Assembly (NCBI GenBank): GCA_025356715.1 | Contig: JANXRU010000219.1 | Coordinates: 1 to 12,372, forward strand | Direction of reading: 5' to 3' | From: Bacteroidota bacterium | Lineage (GTDB): Bacteria; Bacteroidota; Bacteroidia; B-17B0; B-17BO | DNA: 12,372 nt | Shown: in pieces, positions 7,178-12,372 of the stretch | Layout: each line of letters starts with the position of its first letter | Numbering within the stretch: position 1 is the first letter of the stretch | Program-made: the position numbers and the translations under genes | The notes under the pieces: model-generated | The model's database searches: none | What the model saw: only the letters and a program-made list of their open reading frames with translations | Told to the model about the DNA's origin: nothing

Positions 7178-8623
7178 ATGCTTACCAATAAGTATTCTTC
7201 CTTTTATATTTTCACTGTAGCAATTGTCATCCTCTTGATTGCACCATTTTTAATACAAGATGGTATGTTTATGGATGGTCAACAATATGCTTGTGTAGCA
7301 CAAAATTTAGCAAATGGGAAAGGAAGTTTTTGGCATCCAATAGTAACTGATACATGGATTATGGAGGGCTCACCCTATTTTTTGGAACACCCCCCCCTTT
7401 TTTATAATATTGAATCTTTAGTATTTAGGGCATTTGGAAACAGTATGTATAGCGAACGTGTATTTTGCTTATTGATGGCTTTTGCAAATGCCTATTTCAT
7501 TCATTTAATATGGAAGGAAATTACAGAAAAACAGGGAGAAAAAAAACAGTTAAGCTGGCTACCAATTCTATTATGGATTATCATCCCAACTAGTTTTTGG
7601 GCACTACAAAATAATATGATTGAAATCGTGTTATCTGTTTTTACGCTTTTATCAGTGCTATTTTCGCTAAAGGCATTATTAAACACAAAACACATTATTC
7701 TAAATTTAATAGTATCGGGCTTATGCATTCTAGCTGCTTTTTTCACAAAAGGATTACCTGGCTTGTTTCCAATAATGGCCGTTCCTTTATTTTATTTGGT
7801 AAGAAAAAATATTACCCTTAAGCAAGCTATTAGATATACGCTACTTATGATGGCAGTTCCGATAGTTTGCTATTTTTTAATCACGTTAATAAGCCATAAT
7901 GCTAAAGAGAGTATGCATTTTTACTTTAACAACCGCTTACTAAACCGTATTTATACAACAGGAACAATTAATAACCGCTTTAATGTTATTATAGAATTAC
8001 TGATTGAATTATTACTCCCATTATTAATTACGCTATTACTAGTGGCAATTAAAAAAAGGCAATTCAATCAATTTACGTTAGAAAAAAAAGAAAAGCAGTA
8101 TGCCTTATTTTTCTTTCTATTAGGCCTAACTGGCTCACTACCTCTATTGGTAACTATGGTTCAAAAAAACTTTTACTTCTTGGCGTCTTTACCTTTCTTC
8201 GCAATTGCCTTAGCACTAGTTAATTCCGACTATATAAATCAACAAATAAATCAACATTTTAATACCACTTCTTCAGTAAAAAAACTAAAACTAACAACTT
8301 CCATTTTTCTTGTATTAACACTTATTATTTCCTTATTAGAAATTGGAAAAACAAGCAGAGATCAAGAAAAACTCACTGATATTAACTATTTAGGGGGCTA
8401 TTTAAGAAATGAAAAAATAGTGAGTGTAGATAATGATACTTACTTCGATTGGAGTTTTCAATTTTATATTTACAGAAAATATGGTATTAATCTTGACCCT
8501 AGAGATAGACAAAGAACCTATATCATTACTAAAAATGACACCTCGCAAAAGCTTTTAAAAGATTATAAAAAAATTGATTTACCATTAAAACAATTCAAAT
8601 TGTATAAACAAAAACTAAATTAA
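7178..8623 (+). CDS. GT39-like (PMT/ArnT-type) integral membrane glycosyltransferase
   Basis: The 481-residue polytopic protein has about eleven hydrophobic segments (roughly 10-27, 93-112, 126-144, 147-166, 172-208 as two, 219-238, 268-291, 308-328, 333-349, 371-389). A short soluble C-terminal region of about 90 residues follows. Two motifs in the first large periplasmic loop mark the GT39/PMT_2 family: the acidic MFMDGQQYA (catalytic Asp33 candidate) and EHPPL at 70-74 (DHPPL in many relatives). Such enzymes move a sugar from a polyprenyl-phosphate donor to lipid A, glycan or protein acceptors on the outer face of the inner membrane. The acceptor here is unknown. The HPPL codons sit on a C8T6 homopolymer. 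The gene runs divergently from the E1 gene, and its stop overlaps that of the convergent GH16 gene. No clear promoter was found at the spacing seen for the leftward genes. Confidence 0.8.
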   Translation: MLTNKYSSFYIFTVAIVILLIAPFLIQDGMFMDGQQYACVAQNLANGKGSFWHPIVTDTWIMEGSPYFLEHPPLFYNIESLVFRAFGNSMYSERVFCLLMAFANAYFIHLIWKEITEKQGEKKQLSWLPILLWIIIPTSFWALQNNMIEIVLSVFTLLSVLFSLKALLNTKHIILNLIVSGLCILAAFFTKGLPGLFPIMAVPLFYLVRKNITLKQAIRYTLLMMAVPIVCYFLITLISHNAKESMHFYFNNRLLNRIYTTGTINNRFNVIIELLIELLLPLLITLLLVAIKKRQFNQFTLEKKEKQYALFFFLLGLTGSLPLLVTMVQKNFYFLASLPFFAIALALVNSDYINQQINQHFNTTSSVKKLKLTTSIFLVLTLIISLLEIGKTSRDQEKLTDINYLGGYLRNEKIVSVDNDTYFDWSFQFYIYRKYGINLDPRDRQRTYIITKNDTSQKLLKDYKKIDLPLKQFKLYKQKLN

Positions 8624-9855
8624 TTATAACGCACCAAGGGGTATATTACCTTTTGATTGTAGGATTCAATTGTTAATACAAAAACACTTCCTGTTAACGC
8701 ATTTAAATTAATTAGAGTTGAACCATACTTTAAATTCTCTGTTAAAAGCACATTACCATTGAAATCGCTTATTTTATAAGTAGCATCGGAGGGAATCTCT
8801 TTTCCTAAAACTCTTAGATTATAGCTATTTTTTGCATCTGGAAAAACAGAAACCGTTAAGCCTTCATTTTTATGATCTGATTTTTTACCATAATAAAAAC
8901 GTGTTTTTGATTTTAGCTTAGAAGTCAAAATAGGTTTGTCTGAATTCAATGTTGGATTAATCTTTTTTACATTTAACTTACTGTCTATGTTCTGATTAGA
9001 AGTCCATGTTCTGATATAATCAATTTCGTAATTTCCAGAATTGTTGATGGATGTATCTGGACCAGGATGATAAGGCCCATTATTACTTGGTACAGCCAAG
9101 TTAGCGCATAATACTTTTGGCGATGGCAAATGAACTTTAGTATAAGAAATACATTCGCCATTCAAATAATATTTTAAATATTCAGGTGTCCATTCTCCCG
9201 AAATAATATTATCTCCATCTGTTAAATTTCCTTTAAAATAAACCCAACCACCCCATAATTTTTTTCTAATATAATTTCGTATTCTATTTTCTTCCGGTTT
9301 TTGACTATGCCTTCCTATGTGTATCGCATTTGGTTTTTCCGTTTTTAATTCCATCCAATCAATCTCTTCATTCGGAGTGCCACCATATAGCCAAAATGCC
9401 GGCCAATAACCTTTTGCCTTTTGTATTTTAAATTTAATTTCGAAATATCCATATAAATAATCTCGTTTGGATTGTATCATTCCAGAAGTATATTTAAAGG
9501 AACGCTTATTAAACCCATCAAATTTTCCATTATCTTTAATCGTATCACTATCAGAATTCCAATCTACTACCCTAGCAGTCGTATTCTCTTTAATAGCAAA
9601 CATATTTAAACGCCCATTTTTAAGTTCTAAGTTCTTACCATCGGTATAATACTGCTGTTCTTTTTGAGAAAAAATAGTACGCGACCAACCATACCAATAT
9701 TTCCACATATCAGTATTTAAAGTCGAATCATTAAACTCGTCTCCATCTTGATAAAACCAAGTAATTACGGTGTCTTTGTTTATTTGCCAAAGCTGTTGTG
9801 AAACTGCAATTTTAAAAGTTAAACTGATTAACACTAAAAAAAGAATTCTGCGCAT
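8620..9855 (-). CDS. Secreted GH16 family glycoside hydrolase with degenerate T9SS-like tail
   Basis: The protein has 411 residues: a signal peptide (about 1-19), a GH16 beta-jelly-roll domain (about 35-285) and a linker, then a C-terminal domain of about 80 residues. The catalytic motif EEIDWMEL carries nucleophile Glu164, Asp166 and acid/base Glu169 (ExDxxE, the bulge type of laminarinases and agarases). WPAFWLYGG (151-159) and GYFEIKFKI flank the active-site cleft. The C-terminal segment (SVFPDAKNSYNLRVL ... KISDFNGNVLLTENL ... VFVLTIES) aligns in pattern with T9SS type A tails, but lacks the PNP and the terminal KKFIK. The substrate (beta-1,3-glucan or algal galactan) cannot be read from the sequence. 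An upstream TTG at 9876 lies inside the -7 element, so the ATG at 9855 is preferred. The last 4 nt overlap the end of the GT39 gene on the other strand. Confidence 0.85.
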   Translation of the reverse strand: MRRILFLVLISLTFKIAVSQQLWQINKDTVITWFYQDGDEFNDSTLNTDMWKYWYGWSRTIFSQKEQQYYTDGKNLELKNGRLNMFAIKENTTARVVDWNSDSDTIKDNGKFDGFNKRSFKYTSGMIQSKRDYLYGYFEIKFKIQKAKGYWPAFWLYGGTPNEEIDWMELKTEKPNAIHIGRHSQKPEENRIRNYIRKKLWGGWVYFKGNLTDGDNIISGEWTPEYLKYYLNGECISYTKVHLPSPKVLCANLAVPSNNGPYHPGPDTSINNSGNYEIDYIRTWTSNQNIDSKLNVKKINPTLNSDKPILTSKLKSKTRFYYGKKSDHKNEGLTVSVFPDAKNSYNLRVLGKEIPSDATYKISDFNGNVLLTENLKYGSTLINLNALTGSVFVLTIESYNQKVIYPLVRYN

Positions 9856-9873
9856 AGTAAAATTTATATTATT

Positions 9874-9881
9874 CAAAAGTA
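9874..9881 (-). promoter_or_regulatory. -7 promoter element of the GH16 gene
   Basis: The minus strand reads TACTTTTG, a full TAnnTTTG match 18 nt before the ATG at 9855. The in-frame TTG that would extend the protein by seven residues is the motif's own end, so it cannot be the start of a transcript made from here. Confidence 0.6.
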
Positions 9882-9926
9882 ATTTATTTTTATTGTAATT
9901 TTATAAAACTTTAAACAACCATTTGT

Positions 9927-10043
9927 ATGCAAGATGTTTTAGTTATACTATTAGTAATTGTTGCTGTATCTTATATAGCTTACAAAATATATAAAAGTTA
10001 CACTAAGAAAAAATGTGGTGAAGGAGATTGTGGCTGTAATTAA
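9927..10043 (+). CDS. FeoB-associated-type Cys-rich membrane peptide
   Basis: This 38-residue gene is easily missed. The product has a short N-terminus, one hydrophobic helix (about residues 3-22), a basic stretch (KIYKSYTKKK) and the ending CGEGDCGCN with Cys30, Cys35 and Cys37. This layout matches the FeoB-associated Cys-rich membrane protein family (FeoB_associated), whose members sit beside ferrous-iron transporters and are thought to act at the inner membrane with iron. Here no feoA or feoB is in view, so the role is inferred from layout alone. The ATG is preceded by TAATTTTA at 9896-9903, one mismatch from the -7 consensus and 23 nt upstream. The gene is divergent from GH16 and convergent with nadC, and a REP-like element begins right after its stop. 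Confidence 0.75.
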   Translation: MQDVLVILLVIVAVSYIAYKIYKSYTKKKCGEGDCGCN

Positions 10044-10068
10044 CACTTCGACTTTGCTCAGTGCGACA
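10044..10068. repeat. REP-like intergenic element
   Basis: This 25-bp stretch begins CACTTCGACTTTGCTCAGTG and continues GCGACA directly after the stop of the Cys-rich peptide gene. It is clearly richer in G+C than its surroundings. It closely resembles, from memory, the CTTCGAC-n-GCTCAGTG-nGACA repeat scattered through many Bacteroidota genomes between genes. Its ends CACT/AGTG can pair but the stem is short. It separates two convergent genes, the usual place for such repeats. Copy number cannot be judged from one window. Confidence 0.5.
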
Positions 10069-10077
10069 TTGATTCTT

Positions 10078-10953
10078 TTACTTCACTACTTTTAGGCTTA
10101 AATCAAGGCTTTTCACATGATGCGTTAAAGCACCTACCGAAATAAAATCCACACCACACTTAGCGTAACTGGCAATTGTTTTTTCGGTAATGCCACCAGA
10201 ACTTTCAATTTCAAACTTATTACCAATTAAAGCTACCGCTTTTTTAGTATCAGCAATAGAATAATTATCTAACATAATTCTCTGAAAACCTCCTTTGTTT
10301 AAAACTAATTTCACATCTTCAAGGGTGCGCGTTTCAACTTCTATCGGTAGTTTCTTTTTTGTATTTTTTAGGTATTGATGGGTGGCATTTAATGCCTCGA
10401 TAATTCCTCCTGCAAAATCAATATGATTATCTTTAATCATAATCATGTCATACAACCCAAAACGATGATTAGCTCCACCACCAATAACAACCGCCCATTT
10501 TTCAAAAAAACGAAAATTTGGTGTTGTTTTACGTGTATCAATAACTTTAGCTTTAGTGCCTTTACACAATTCTTGTAAATAACTAGTTTTGGTAGCAATA
10601 GCGCTCATGCGTTGCATCACATTCAATACCAATCGTTCGGCAGTTAATAATCTTTGGGAGCTGCCCTCAACAACAAAAGCTACATCGCCTATTTTAACCA
10701 AATCACCATCTTTTAATAAAGGCGTAAATTTAAATTTAGGGTCAATAATTTTGAAAATTTCTTTAGCAGCATCCACACCTGCTAATATGCCATTTTCTTT
10801 AACTAATAAATGACATTTCCCTTTTTTAGATGCTGGTATAGTTGCTAAAGCGGAATGATCACCATCACCAACATCCTCTTGTAAAGCAAGCTTAACAAAT
10901 TGTTTGAAATTAAAATTTTTTTTGTGTAGAAGAATATAGTTAGCTATTGTCAT
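10078..10953 (-). CDS. nadC: Nicotinate-nucleotide pyrophosphorylase, carboxylating (quinolinate phosphoribosyltransferase)
   Basis: NadC converts quinolinate and PRPP to nicotinate mononucleotide with release of CO2 and pyrophosphate, closing the de novo branch of NAD synthesis in the cytosol. The protein has 291 residues, the usual length. The N-terminal domain carries LQEDVGDGDHSALA (24-37). Active-site motifs follow in order: DTRKTTP (139-145), EKWAVVIGGGANHR (151-164), IKDNH (173-177), IEVET (204-208), MLDN (227-230), SSGG (251-254) and the phosphate-binding GALTHH (274-279). Its start overlaps the end of the upstream DUF4783 gene by 14 nt, which points to one transcript and possible translational coupling. 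nadA and nadB are not in the window. No terminator hairpin is apparent after the stop, although the REP-like element lies 9 bp away. Confidence 0.96.
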   Translation of the reverse strand: MTIANYILLHKKNFNFKQFVKLALQEDVGDGDHSALATIPASKKGKCHLLVKENGILAGVDAAKEIFKIIDPKFKFTPLLKDGDLVKIGDVAFVVEGSSQRLLTAERLVLNVMQRMSAIATKTSYLQELCKGTKAKVIDTRKTTPNFRFFEKWAVVIGGGANHRFGLYDMIMIKDNHIDFAGGIIEALNATHQYLKNTKKKLPIEVETRTLEDVKLVLNKGGFQRIMLDNYSIADTKKAVALIGNKFEIESSGGITEKTIASYAKCGVDFISVGALTHHVKSLDLSLKVVK

Positions 10954-11314
10954 TTTCTATTCGGAACTGAGATATGATATTACCTCTCACTAAAATGGAA
11001 ACTCGATATTTACCTACAGCAGTTTCTAAACTCCCTGTAATAAATTGATGACCAGTATTAATAAAACTTGAATGTAATGTTGTGTAGTTTTTTACTTTAT
11101 GTTTGGTAAAAAAATCTTCTATCAATGCTTGAGCTTGAGCTTTACTTATCAAGTCTTCAACGTCAATAATTTTAACAGAAATTTTATCAGCGAAATCATT
11201 TGCCAAAGCCTGAGCATTTCCAGCCTTCAAGGAAATAGAGATATCGTCAGTAATATCATTTGGAATAAATGATAAACTAAAAATGCTAATTAATAAAATA
11301 AGTAAAGACTTCAT
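10940..11314 (-). CDS. DUF4783 family exported protein
   Basis: This is a small protein of 124 residues with a hydrophobic signal peptide (about 1-17). It then follows the DUF4783 pattern: SISLKAGNAQALANDFADKI, SKAQAQALIEDFF, LHSSFINTGHQFITGSLETA and KYRVSILV, ending with SQFRIEND. The family has an NTF2-like look and is common in Bacteroidota as a gene next to nadC. Its function is not known to me. No catalytic residues are evident and there are no cysteines. It is the first gene of a likely two-gene operon with nadC, overlapping it by 14 nt, and is divergent from rlmH. Because it is exported while NadC is cytosolic, the linkage may reflect conserved order more than joint function. Confidence 0.82.
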   Translation of the reverse strand: MKSLLILLISIFSLSFIPNDITDDISISLKAGNAQALANDFADKISVKIIDVEDLISKAQAQALIEDFFTKHKVKNYTTLHSSFINTGHQFITGSLETAVGKYRVSILVRGNIISQFRIENDNS

Positions 11315-11332
11315 TTATTTTGTAAATTTATG

Positions 11333-11366
11333 CAATAAATGCAATTATTGTGCCTAAAGTAAGGCA
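11333..11366. promoter_or_regulatory. Paired inverted repeats in the DUF4783-rlmH divergent region
   Basis: Two inverted repeats sit back to back. CAATAA (11333-11338) pairs with TTATTG (11345-11350) around 6 nt. TGCCT (11351-11355) pairs with AGGCA (11362-11366) around 6 nt. Both lie between divergent start codons, where an operator or the rlmH leader would be. No regulator can be named, and short AT-rich palindromes also arise by chance. Confidence 0.3.
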
Positions 11367-11379
11367 AAATATAAAAAAA

Positions 11380-11853
11380 ATGAAGATTTTACTGATACAA
11401 ATAGAAAAAACGACTGAACTTTATTTAAATGAAGGGATTAAAATATATACCGAACGTTTAAAAAATTACATTACGTTTAATACGGAAACCATCATCATGC
11501 CTAAATCCATTAGACAAAAGCCATTTGATGAACAAAAAAAAGCAGAGGCATTAGAAATTGAAAAGCTACTTGAACCATCTGATTTTTTAGTTTGTTTGGA
11601 TGAACATGGTAAGCAATTTACATCCTTGCAATATGCTGAGTTTCTTAACAAACGAATGGTTTCTGGCTGTAAACGTTTGGTGTTTTTGGTTGGCGGACCA
11701 TTTGGAATAGATAAAAGTATTTTAGATAAATCAAATTATACCTTGTCTCTTTCTAACATGACTTTTTCTCATCAGATGATTCGTTTGTTTTTTGTAGAAC
11801 AATTATATAGAGGCTTCTCTATTTTAAAAAACGAAAAATACCATCACGAATAG
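11380..11853 (+). CDS. rlmH: 23S rRNA (pseudouridine1915-N3)-methyltransferase RlmH
   Basis: RlmH is a small SPOUT-class enzyme that uses S-adenosylmethionine to methylate N3 of pseudouridine 1915 in helix 69 of 23S rRNA, acting on assembled 70S ribosomes. The protein has 157 residues (E. coli 155). Motifs are CLDEHGKQFTS (72-82), FLVGGPFGI (102-110, the trefoil-knot cofactor loop) and the C-terminal SLSNMTFSHQMIRLFFVEQLYR (123-144) ending NEKYHHE, matching the conserved tail that reaches the partner subunit in the dimer. An in-frame GTG at 11350 would add ten poorly family-like residues, so the ATG at 11380 is chosen: its MKILLIQIEKT start aligns with the family and it follows an A-rich stretch. 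It is divergent from the DUF4783-nadC pair. Confidence 0.95.
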   Translation: MKILLIQIEKTTELYLNEGIKIYTERLKNYITFNTETIIMPKSIRQKPFDEQKKAEALEIEKLLEPSDFLVCLDEHGKQFTSLQYAEFLNKRMVSGCKRLVFLVGGPFGIDKSILDKSNYTLSLSNMTFSHQMIRLFFVEQLYRGFSILKNEKYHHE

Positions 11854-11908
11854 TATCGTTTTTATTAAAATCAATGCCTAACAGATTATAATCTTTCTAT
11901 CTTTTTCC

Positions 11909-12073
11909 ATGGATGAAAAAGAAACAAAAAATCTAGTCAAAAATATGCGCAACGCTCCTCTCGGAATTCTACGAATTTCACGCTCCGCTAAATCCTTGAA
12001 TTCTCGATTCGCCTCTACTCTGCTCGCATTTTTGACAGGCCTGCGCTCTTATTCTATTCAATTTTTTTCTTAA
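11909..12073 (+). CDS. Doubtful 54-residue reading frame crossing the GC-rich element
   Basis: An ATG-to-TAA frame of 54 residues begins MDEKETKNLVKN and continues RNAPLGILRISRSAKSLNSR through the GC-rich element, ending SIQFFS. The minus strand is also open over the same DNA (11881-12048, 56 codons) but has no ATG near its start. Openness on both strands, lack of domain features and the presence of terminal inverted repeats inside the frame argue that the coding potential is incidental to a repeat. It is listed because automated annotation may report it as a hypothetical protein. Confidence 0.15.
   Translation: MDEKETKNLVKNMRNAPLGILRISRSAKSLNSRFASTLLAFLTGLRSYSIQFFS
11936..12036. repeat. GC-rich MITE-like element with terminal inverted repeats
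   Basis: The left end GTCAAAAATATGCG (11936-11949) is the inverted partner of the right end CGCATTTTTGAC (12025-12036), differing only by a two-base insertion. Inside are a perfect AATTC-TAC-GAATT palindrome (11965-11977), a direct repeat ACGCTCC at 11952-11958 and 11980-11986, and GAAT/ATTC arms at 11998-12010. G+C is about half across 11945-12050, against roughly a third around it. No target-site duplication and no transposase are visible. It may be a non-autonomous mobile repeat or a structured intergenic element. Confidence 0.45.
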
Positions 12074-12155
12074 AATACAATCTATTTCATTCGATAGACG
12101 TATTGGGAAACAACATAAAGTATATGCTACAAAAAATTAAATTTTAGTATAGCTA

Positions 12156-12372
12156 TTACTTTAATTGCCTTAAGTATAACTGGATTGTATTTTCTAATCC
12201 AAAATATAAAGCATCACTTATTAATGCATGGCCTATAGATACCTCTAATAAATTTTCGGTATGTTGCTTAAAATATTTTAAGTTTTCTAAACTCAAGTCA
12301 TGGCCAGCATTTACGCCTAAACCTAATTGATTAGCCAGCTTTGAAGCTTCGGTAAATGGTTTGATTACCGTT
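12156..12372 (-). CDS. pdxJ: Pyridoxine 5'-phosphate synthase PdxJ (C-terminal part, cut by window edge)
   Basis: The last 71 codons plus stop are present, and the 5' part lies beyond the right edge. The visible protein begins in [19 protein letters not shown] and contains [15 protein letters not shown], then [18 protein letters not shown] and the end [13 protein letters not shown]. These are the hallmark C-terminal motifs of PdxJ: the NAGHDL loop and the phosphate-binding SIGHAL. PdxJ condenses 1-deoxyxylulose 5-phosphate with 3-amino-1-phosphohydroxyacetone to make pyridoxine 5'-phosphate, the ring-forming step of the DXP-dependent vitamin B6 route. The TIM-barrel front half cannot be inspected here. 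The gene converges on rlmH. Confidence 0.93.
   Translation of the reverse strand, partial: TVIKPFTEASKLANQLGLGVNAGHDLSLENLKYFKQHTENLLEVSIGHALISDALYFGLENTIQLYLRQLK

Larger units (their letters stand above)
11854..12155. other. Long convergent intergenic region between rlmH and pdxJ
   Basis: About 300 bases separate two genes that point at each other. The outer parts are AT-rich and empty, with no clear intrinsic terminator. The right part has only a weak, mismatched AT-rich palindrome near 12129-12150. The middle holds the GC-rich element at 11936-12036 and a doubtful small reading frame, described separately. Confidence 0.7.

Noticed and set aside
7178..9855. GT39 plus GH16 as a polysaccharide utilisation locus
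   Set aside because: No SusC/SusD pair, regulator or further glycosidases. The two genes are convergent and not co-transcribed.
11350..11379. GTG-initiated N-terminal extension of RlmH
   Set aside because: The ten extra residues do not fit the family start, and the GTG overlaps an inverted repeat. The ATG at 11380 gives the normal length.
12129..12150. AT-rich palindrome near the pdxJ end as a terminator
   Set aside because: Arms contain mismatches and almost no G-C pairs, so a stable hairpin is unlikely.
1..12372. Defence system, CRISPR array, prophage, integron or biosynthetic cluster
   Set aside because: No nuclease, Cas, phage structural, integrase or biosynthetic genes and no spaced repeats were seen. 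Nearly all genes are standard housekeeping or cell-surface genes.

Overview
The window looks like an ordinary, chromosomally organised stretch of a low-GC (roughly one third G+C by eye) member of the Bacteroidota; I cannot resolve the family. Three things point there: C-terminal type IX secretion (T9SS) sorting tails on secreted proteins; TAnnTTTG-type -7 promoter elements without Shine-Dalgarno sequences; and single-polypeptide E1 alpha/beta dehydrogenase and DUF4783 genes of the kind found in this phylum.

Layout, left to right. Positions 1-172 hold a possible leftward promoter for a gene outside the window. Two rightward housekeeping genes follow: murB (peptidoglycan precursor synthesis) and a cytosolic M3 oligopeptidase, ending in a strong bidirectional terminator. 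Two leftward tandem paralogues (3358-4955) encode small secreted Ig-like proteins with T9SS tails, each with its own -7 element and terminator. Next is a leftward fused E1 2-oxoacid dehydrogenase (5057-7057), divergent from a rightward GT39-like membrane glycosyltransferase (7178-8623). That gene meets a leftward GH16 glycosidase tail to tail, with overlapping stop codons.

After GH16 comes a 38-residue FeoB-associated-type Cys-rich membrane peptide (9927-10043). A REP-like 25 bp element separates it from the convergent pair DUF4783-nadC (leftward, 14 nt overlap). rlmH runs divergently from that pair. The convergent gap between rlmH and the truncated pdxJ at the right edge holds a GC-rich, roughly 101 bp element with imperfect terminal inverted repeats.

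The genes do not form one pathway. They are short transcription units for cell wall (murB), protein turnover (M3 peptidase), acyl-CoA/lipid or branched-chain metabolism (E1), cofactors (nadC, pdxJ), ribosome modification (rlmH) and the cell surface (T9SS proteins, GT39, GH16). I see no defence, phage, CRISPR or secondary-metabolite system. The most interesting material is non-genic: the MITE-like element near the right end, the REP-like element, and the recently homogenised T9SS paralogues.
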